A stretch of 34,560 nucleotides of DNA, from NCBI RefSeq assembly GCF_000517265.1, contig NZ_AYSJ01000009.1:1-34560 (forward strand). The letters are read 5' to 3'. The position numbers and the translations under genes were made by a program. The notes below the pieces were generated by a model, which was given only the letters and a program-made list of their open reading frames with translations, made no database searches and was not told where the DNA came from. The DNA is from Photorhabdus khanii NC19. Lineage in GTDB: Bacteria; Pseudomonadota; Gammaproteobacteria; Enterobacterales; Enterobacteriaceae. Below are positions 31,224 through 34,560 of the stretch, one piece after another. Position 1 is the stretch's first letter, and each line of letters starts with the position of its first letter.

Positions 31224-31295
31224 TATATTAACACTATCAAATATAGTTATCAAAAAAGATAAGAAACTACTTTAACTTTTTCTAATCAACGTGTA

Positions 31296-31311
31296 CTGTT
31301 CTTATATACAG
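31296..31311. promoter_or_regulatory. LexA box (SOS operator)
   Basis: CTGTTCTTATATACAG is an exact CTG-N10-CAG with an AT-rich centre and is flanked as TACTG...CAGTT, close to the LexA consensus. It lies 22 bases before the small gene at 31333. DNA damage would release LexA and switch on the small gene and the DinI-like frame after it. Confidence 0.82.
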
Positions 31312-31332
31312 TTATGTTATACGGAGGTAAGT

Positions 31333-31515
31333 TTGTCAGTGGACTTTCTTATGGAATCAGTAATAGCGCAACGTATTAATTTTATCGCCAGAATGGCAAC
31401 AAGCTGTGAATGTAATCATGCTGAAGATAAAGAACTGGCTTTAGCTTGGATTGCTGAGTTATCAACACCACTTGCAAAACAACTTGTTAACCATCACGAA
31501 ACGCTTGATGAATAA
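31333..31515 (+). CDS. Small SOS-controlled protein of unknown function
   Basis: 60 residues if it begins at TTG 31333, which is five bases after a perfect GGAGG (31323-31327). GTG at 31339 and ATG at 31351 are in-frame alternatives; starting at the ATG gives 54 residues beginning MESVIAQRINFIARMATSCE. The protein is helical and acidic near the middle, with a CECNH cluster, and continues ELALAWIAELSTPLAKQLVN. I do not recognise the family. Small proteins of similar build occur in the early region of P2-like phages. The LexA box just upstream places it in the SOS response. Confidence 0.6.
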   Translation: MSVDFLMESVIAQRINFIARMATSCECNHAEDKELALAWIAELSTPLAKQLVNHHETLDE

Positions 31516-31550
31516 GTGTAACAAAAGAATAAATGTGATAGGTAAATGAT

Positions 31551-31646
31551 ATGCATTTGGAAATTCTATTTGATAAAAAATCTAAATTTTCTCAGTCAGT
31601 TATGATTACATTGAAAAATGAACTGAAAAATAGATTTTTCTTATGA
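31551..31646 (+). pseudogene. Truncated DinI/Tum-like reading frame
   Basis: 31 codons: MHLEILFDKKSKFSQSVMIT then LKNELKNRFFL and TGA. The start, a short beta strand with MxxEI followed by a helix with LKNELKNR, resembles the first third of DinI/TumB-family proteins (about 80 residues). The second strand and the C-terminal helix are missing. After the stop the same frame goes on FSKSEKTIVEL, possibly a relic. AGG lies eight bases before the ATG, and the frame sits 35 bases after the small SOS gene. In phage 186 a DinI-like protein (Tum) relieves CI repression. Assignment rests on a short match. Confidence 0.4.
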
Positions 31647-31678
31647 TTCAGCAAATCTGAGAAGACGATAGTTGAACT

Positions 31679-31700
31679 AGCCACTGGAAGGTGGCTTTTT
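31679..31700 (+). terminator. Intrinsic terminator of the SOS transcript
   Basis: AGCCAC (31679-31684) pairs with GTGGCT (31691-31696) around TGGAAG, followed by a run of T to 31700. It closes the LexA-controlled unit before the tail genes. Confidence 0.8.
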
Positions 31701-31753
31701 GTTTTCGTTTGTACTATTCCCTTAACAATGTTGCCTGGTTGTTTCTTCCTATC

Positions 31754-31773
31754 TTGTTAGCACACCATAACAC
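31754..31773 (+). promoter_or_regulatory. Possible Ogr-type activator site before gene X
   Basis: TTGT-N12-ACAC contains the TGT-N12-ACA pattern of P2 Ogr/Delta sites. The best -10 (TAATAT, 31796-31801) would place it near -44, not the usual -55, and P2 has no late promoter at this point, so I rate it low. Confidence 0.28.
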
Positions 31774-31815
31774 TCTAATTTAATAAAATTTTCTGTAATA
31801 TAGAGGGGATACTTA

Positions 31816-32052
31816 ATGAAAATAATTTCACAGCAAAATGATACTGTTGACGCTTTATGCTGGCGTCACTATGGCCGAACTCAAGGTATGACTGAACGAG
31901 TTTTAGAAGCTAATCCAGGGTTGGTTGAACTGGTATTTAAAAAATTCCCTGAATTGTCTGAATATAGCGTAATCCTGCCACATGGCACTGAAGTCGAAAT
32001 GCCAGAGGTTATATCAGCCACAACAAAACCTATTCTGCAACTATGGGATTAA
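31816..32052 (+). CDS. P2-type tail protein X (LysM-like)
   Basis: A 78-residue homologue of phage P2 gpX (67 residues), a small LysM-like tail protein needed for tail assembly. It has DTVDALCWRHYGRTQGMTER, VLEANPGL and ILPHGTEVEMPE in the P2 order and ends LQLWD. About ten extra residues (roughly VFKKFPELSE) lie between NPGLVEL and the LPHG motif. A strong AGGGG at 31804-31808 precedes the ATG. In P2 the lysis genes, R and S follow X; here they are absent and V comes next. Confidence 0.9.
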   Translation: MKIISQQNDTVDALCWRHYGRTQGMTERVLEANPGLVELVFKKFPELSEYSVILPHGTEVEMPEVISATTKPILQLWD

Positions 32053-32248
32053 AGATAACAGACGGATAAAGACAACCATATTACCTTGATTGCTTTTTCA
32101 ACAGAATTATTACCTTATATTAGGAATCGTCAACAATCAAGCCAAGTAAAATTACCTGTAACACTGTACCCAGTATTTGGTCAGGTAGTACAAAATTGAA
32201 ATTCTTTTAATTATCGTGTCAAACTCTGACTATAACTATAGATTATAT

Positions 32249-32285
32249 AAAAGCCTTTCTCAATTGTGGGAAAGGCTTTTTAATT
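32249..32285 (+). terminator. Intrinsic terminator between X and V
   Basis: AAAAGCCTTTC (32249-32259) pairs with GAAAGGCTTTT (32270-32280), an 11-bp perfect stem with a 10-base loop, followed by TAATT. It separates the X transcript from the V-W-J transcript. The 368-base gap 32053-32420 also holds the Ogr-like site and a 46-codon open frame without a start (32059-32199). Confidence 0.85.
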
Positions 32286-32317
32286 CATATTGTTATAGTT
32301 TTTCCCTCCCAAGAAAT

Positions 32318-32337
32318 TTGTCTGATCTTTCCTACAA
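32318..32337 (+). promoter_or_regulatory. Ogr-type late promoter site (PV-like) before gene V
   Basis: TTGT-N12-ACAA, the symmetric pattern of P2-family Ogr/Delta activator sites (TGT-N12-ACA). Centred at 32327.5, it predicts a start near 32382 (-55 spacing), 38 bases before the V start codon, with a poor -10 around 32371-32376. P2 likewise has its PV promoter directly before V. No ogr gene is in the window, so the activator must be elsewhere. Confidence 0.55.
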
Positions 32338-32420
32338 TTCACCTTTAATGTCTACCGCTACCTTTAATGTCATTCTTCCAAACATAAACCCATAACTACC
32401 TATATGGCATTTTTCCGAAT

Positions 32421-33260
32421 ATGGATACACAACTAACAGAACTTCTACGCTTATTGCGTAACCTGATCAGAACTGGTGTTGTTACTGAGGTAGATCATGC
32501 CCGAGGTATGTGCCGGGTCGCGACAGGTAATCTTAAAACTGACTGGCGGCCTTGGTTGACAATGCGAGCAGGTCATTCCCGTACCTGGTGGGCCCCCAGT
32601 GTTAGTGAGCAGGTTTTATTACTATCCGTTGGTGGAGAGCTGACCACCTCCTTTGTATTACCGGCTGTTTATTCCGATCGATTTCTAGCTCCATCAGTTT
32701 CTTCCGAAGCTGTCCATATTGCTTTCCCTGATGGGGCCGTAATGGTGTATGAGCCGAAATTCGGTGCCTTAACCGTAAAAGGTATTAAGACTGCTAATGT
32801 GCAAGCTTCATATTCCATAACACTTGAGGCAACGAATATAACACTAAAAGCACACGATAAAATCTCAATGTCGGCAAATAACAAAATTGGATTGACATCG
32901 CAAAACGAAATCTCAATGTTGGCAAATAACAAAATTGGATTGACATCGCACAACGAAATCTCAATGTCAGCAGATAACAAAATTGGATTGAAATCGCACA
33001 ACGAAATTTCAATGGGAGCAGACATCAAAATTGGACTAAATGCAAAAAAATCACTTTCACTGAGCTCACATGAAGTCAAGTGTGAAGCAAAAAAAGAAAT
33101 GGAATTGAAAGCACCAGAACTGGCTCTGAAAGGAAAAACTAAACTGGAAGGTGATGTTGAAAATACCGGCGGAAAACTCAGCTCTAATGGTGTGACCCTA
33201 CATTCTCATAAACACACTGGAGTCATGTCCGGCGGTGCAACAACAGGAGACCCAACATAA
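32421..33260 (+). CDS. P2-type baseplate assembly protein V (tail spike)
   Basis: A 279-residue homologue of P2 gpV (211 residues), the trimeric membrane-piercing needle at the tail tip. The N-terminal OB-like domain (about 1-95) keeps the P2 features IRTGVVTEVD, DWRPWLTMRAGHSRTWWAPS and GELTTSFVLPAVYS. A triple beta-helix follows from about residue 110. The apex carries LHSHKHTG (His261, His263, His265), the HxH motif that binds iron in P2. The extra length is a 4 x 16-residue tandem repeat (145-208). There is no clear ribosome site before the ATG. Stop and the W start overlap as TAATG. Confidence 0.93.
   Translation: MDTQLTELLRLLRNLIRTGVVTEVDHARGMCRVATGNLKTDWRPWLTMRAGHSRTWWAPSVSEQVLLLSVGGELTTSFVLPAVYSDRFLAPSVSSEAVHIAFPDGAVMVYEPKFGALTVKGIKTANVQASYSITLEATNITLKAHDKISMSANNKIGLTSQNEISMLANNKIGLTSHNEISMSADNKIGLKSHNEISMGADIKIGLNAKKSLSLSSHEVKCEAKKEMELKAPELALKGKTKLEGDVENTGGKLSSNGVTLHSHKHTGVMSGGATTGDPT
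32853..33044 (+). repeat. Four tandem 48-bp repeats inside the spike gene
   Basis: Four in-frame 48-bp units encode 16 residues each: HDKISMSANNKIGLTS, QNEISMLANNKIGLTS, HNEISMSADNKIGLKS and HNEISMGADIKIGLNA. The DNA is nearly identical between units 1-3 (AACAAAATTGGATTGACATC recurs) and more diverged in unit 4. Each unit probably adds one or two beta-helix rungs, lengthening the spike. Confidence 0.92.
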
Positions 33261-33601
33261 TGATGTATATTGGAATGAACAGGCAAACTGGCCGCAGCCT
33301 GACGGATTTGGCACATGTGCGGCAATCTGTCAGCGATATCTTATCAACACCAGTAGGTAGCCGTGTGGAACGGCGTACTTATGGTTCTCTGTTACCTGAA
33401 TTGATTGACTGGCCACAGAATGCAGCTCTGCGTCTGCAAGTTATGGCAGCCAGTTATACAGCGATCAGCCGCTGGGAACCGCGCATCAATCTGACATCTA
33501 TAACCATCAATACCCTACAAGACGGCAAAATGACGGTAGATATAGCCGGCCATTATCAGCAGTCCGCCGGAGCGTTTTCTCTATCCATCCCTGTGAGGTA
33601 A
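33260..33601 (+). CDS. P2-type baseplate wedge protein W
   Basis: A 113-residue homologue of P2 gpW (115) and T4 gp25, a lysozyme-like fold that initiates sheath assembly at the baseplate. Visible are MNRQTGRSLTDLAHVRQSVS, ILSTPVGSRVERRTYGSLLP, the EPR of SRWEPRINL (the EPR core motif of the gp25 family) and the C-terminal strand. It overlaps V by one base (TAATG). ATG 33263 is an alternative start. Confidence 0.94.
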   Translation: MMYIGMNRQTGRSLTDLAHVRQSVSDILSTPVGSRVERRTYGSLLPELIDWPQNAALRLQVMAASYTAISRWEPRINLTSITINTLQDGKMTVDIAGHYQQSAGAFSLSIPVR

Positions 33602-33605
33602 AACA

Positions 33606-34560
33606 ATGCCAACCATTGACCTGAGCCAATTGCCACCACCTGATGTAGTCGAGCCACTGGACTATGAAAGCCTGTTAGCTGAACGCAAAGCTGAATTGAT
33701 CTCTCTTTACCCTGAAGAACAACGAGATGCTATTACTCGAACATTGGAACTGGAATCTGAACCTCTGGTTAAATTACTTGAGGAAAACGCTTATCGGGAA
33801 TTGATATTGCGTCAGAGGGTTAATGAAGCTGCCCGTGCAGTAATGCTGGCTTATGCAACTAACGGCGATTTGGACCAATTGGGAGCGAATTACAACGTTA
33901 CTCGGGCAGTTATGGAACCGGATAATACCTTCCGTGATCGAATCCAAAGAGCCTTTGAAGGACTAAGTGTTGCAGGTCCGATAGGTGCGTATGAATATCA
34001 CACCCTTAAAGTTAATGAAGGTATTCATGCTGATAAAGATGAATATAAAGGTGAATATCAAACTGTAGCGGATGTTTCCGTCATCAGCCCATCTCCTGCC
34101 AATGTGACTGTAACTATTTTGTCACGGAAATGGAAATGGGAAAAAGGTAAAAAAGATGAAGAGGATACAGAACATAAAGGCGTGGCTTCACAAGATTTAC
34201 TGGATAAAGTGGTTGTAGCACTTAATGACGAAAATGTTAGACCAGTTGCTGATCGGGTAAAAGTACAGTCAGTACAAATAGTGGAATACCAGATTGATGC
34301 TGTGCTTTATCTCTATCCGACACCTGAGTCTGAACCTATCCGTAAATTGGCTCAACAAAATATGGATAAATATGTGCAAGATCAACATAAGTTGGGAAGG
34401 GATATCCGGCTATCTGCCATTTATGCCGCACTGCATGTGGCTGGTGTACAGCAGGTGGAACTAAGAGCACCGGCGAAGGATATTATTTTATGCAAAGATC
34501 AAGCTTCTTATTGCACCAGCGCAAAACTGGAACTGGGTAAAACTCAAACTTCCGATTGTT
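33606..34560 (+). CDS. P2-type baseplate protein J (partial, runs off the window)
   Basis: At least 318 codons are open to the window end. It starts MPTIDLSQLPPPDVVEPLDY, as in P2 gpJ (302 residues), the baseplate wedge protein related to T4 gp6. The conserved RQRVNEAARAVMLAYATNGD, LDQLGANYNVTR, FRDRIQRAFEGLSVAGP, RPVADRVKV, DIRLSAIYAALHVAGVQQVE and DQASYCTS follow. A charged insertion (KWKWEKGKKDEEDTEHKG, about residues 177-194) is not part of P2 J as I remember it. GAGG lies seven bases before the ATG, four bases after W. The stop should be just past the window. Confidence 0.92.
   Translation, partial: MPTIDLSQLPPPDVVEPLDYESLLAERKAELISLYPEEQRDAITRTLELESEPLVKLLEENAYRELILRQRVNEAARAVMLAYATNGDLDQLGANYNVTRAVMEPDNTFRDRIQRAFEGLSVAGPIGAYEYHTLKVNEGIHADKDEYKGEYQTVADVSVISPSPANVTVTILSRKWKWEKGKKDEEDTEHKGVASQDLLDKVVVALNDENVRPVADRVKVQSVQIVEYQIDAVLYLYPTPESEPIRKLAQQNMDKYVQDQHKLGRDIRLSAIYAALHVAGVQQVELRAPAKDIILCKDQASYCTSAKLELGKTQTSDC

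Noticed and set aside
32669-33079. Minus-strand ORF of 136 codons with repeated EISLCD segments
   Set aside because: It is the antisense shadow of the tandem repeat in gene V. The plus frame has clear P2 V homology.
27991-34560. CRISPR array or toxin-antitoxin pair in the accessory region
   Set aside because: The only regular repeats are the coding repeats in V, which have no spacers, and no two small overlapping genes with toxin or antitoxin features were seen.

Overview
The window looks like an enterobacterial chromosome segment around the replication origin, most likely from Photorhabdus or a close relative such as Xenorhabdus (Morganellaceae). Three things support this: the proteins read as close but diverged homologues of E. 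coli families, the gene order around oriC and the atp operon is almost that of E. coli, and a P2-like phage-tail cluster sits beyond glmS. The genus is an inference; the order Enterobacterales is much safer. No rRNA, tRNA, CRISPR array or insertion sequence was seen.

Layout, left to right. Positions 100-2300 hold yieP (FadR/GntR regulator) and hsrA (14-TM DHA2-type exporter), convergent with the ribose operon rbsD-A-C-B-K-R (2289-8110, minus strand). A good rbs promoter, a perfect RbsR palindrome and a CRP half-site lie at 8124-8219. ravA-viaA (8377-11337) follows directly; kup, which lies between rbsD and ravA in E. coli, is missing. Then come asnA (minus), asnC and mioC, oriC (about 13510-13790: DnaA boxes, three AT-rich GATC 13-mers, about a dozen GATC sites), mnmG-rsmG, the complete nine-gene ATP synthase operon atpIBEFHAGDC (17009-23943), and glmU-glmS (24072-27379). 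These are housekeeping genes with family-typical lengths and intact catalytic motifs.

Beyond glmS, where E. coli has pst genes, the sequence becomes accessory and AT-rich. First is a zinc-starvation pair, ribosomal proteins bL31B and bL36B (rpmE2, rpmJ2), behind a near-perfect Zur box. Next are two tail-fibre 3' fragments facing each other tail to tail inside an 85-bp inverted repeat, with a Hin/Gin/Pin-type serine invertase immediately outside. The right repeat carries a convincing invertase crossover site. The left counterpart has lost its core and one base, so the cassette appears locked.

After that comes a phage-186-type CI repressor (minus), then a consensus LexA box driving a small unknown gene and a truncated DinI/Tum-like reading frame, and then P2-type tail genes X, V, W and the start of J. 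An Ogr-type late-promoter site lies just upstream of V. No capsid, terminase, portal or integrase gene is visible. The simplest reading is an SOS-controlled R-type tailocin (phage-tail-like bacteriocin) or a decayed P2-like prophage, seen from its regulatory end. The most notable points are the locked fibre-switch cassette, the LexA/DinI-like/CI control module, and a 4 x 48-bp tandem repeat that lengthens the spike of the baseplate protein V.
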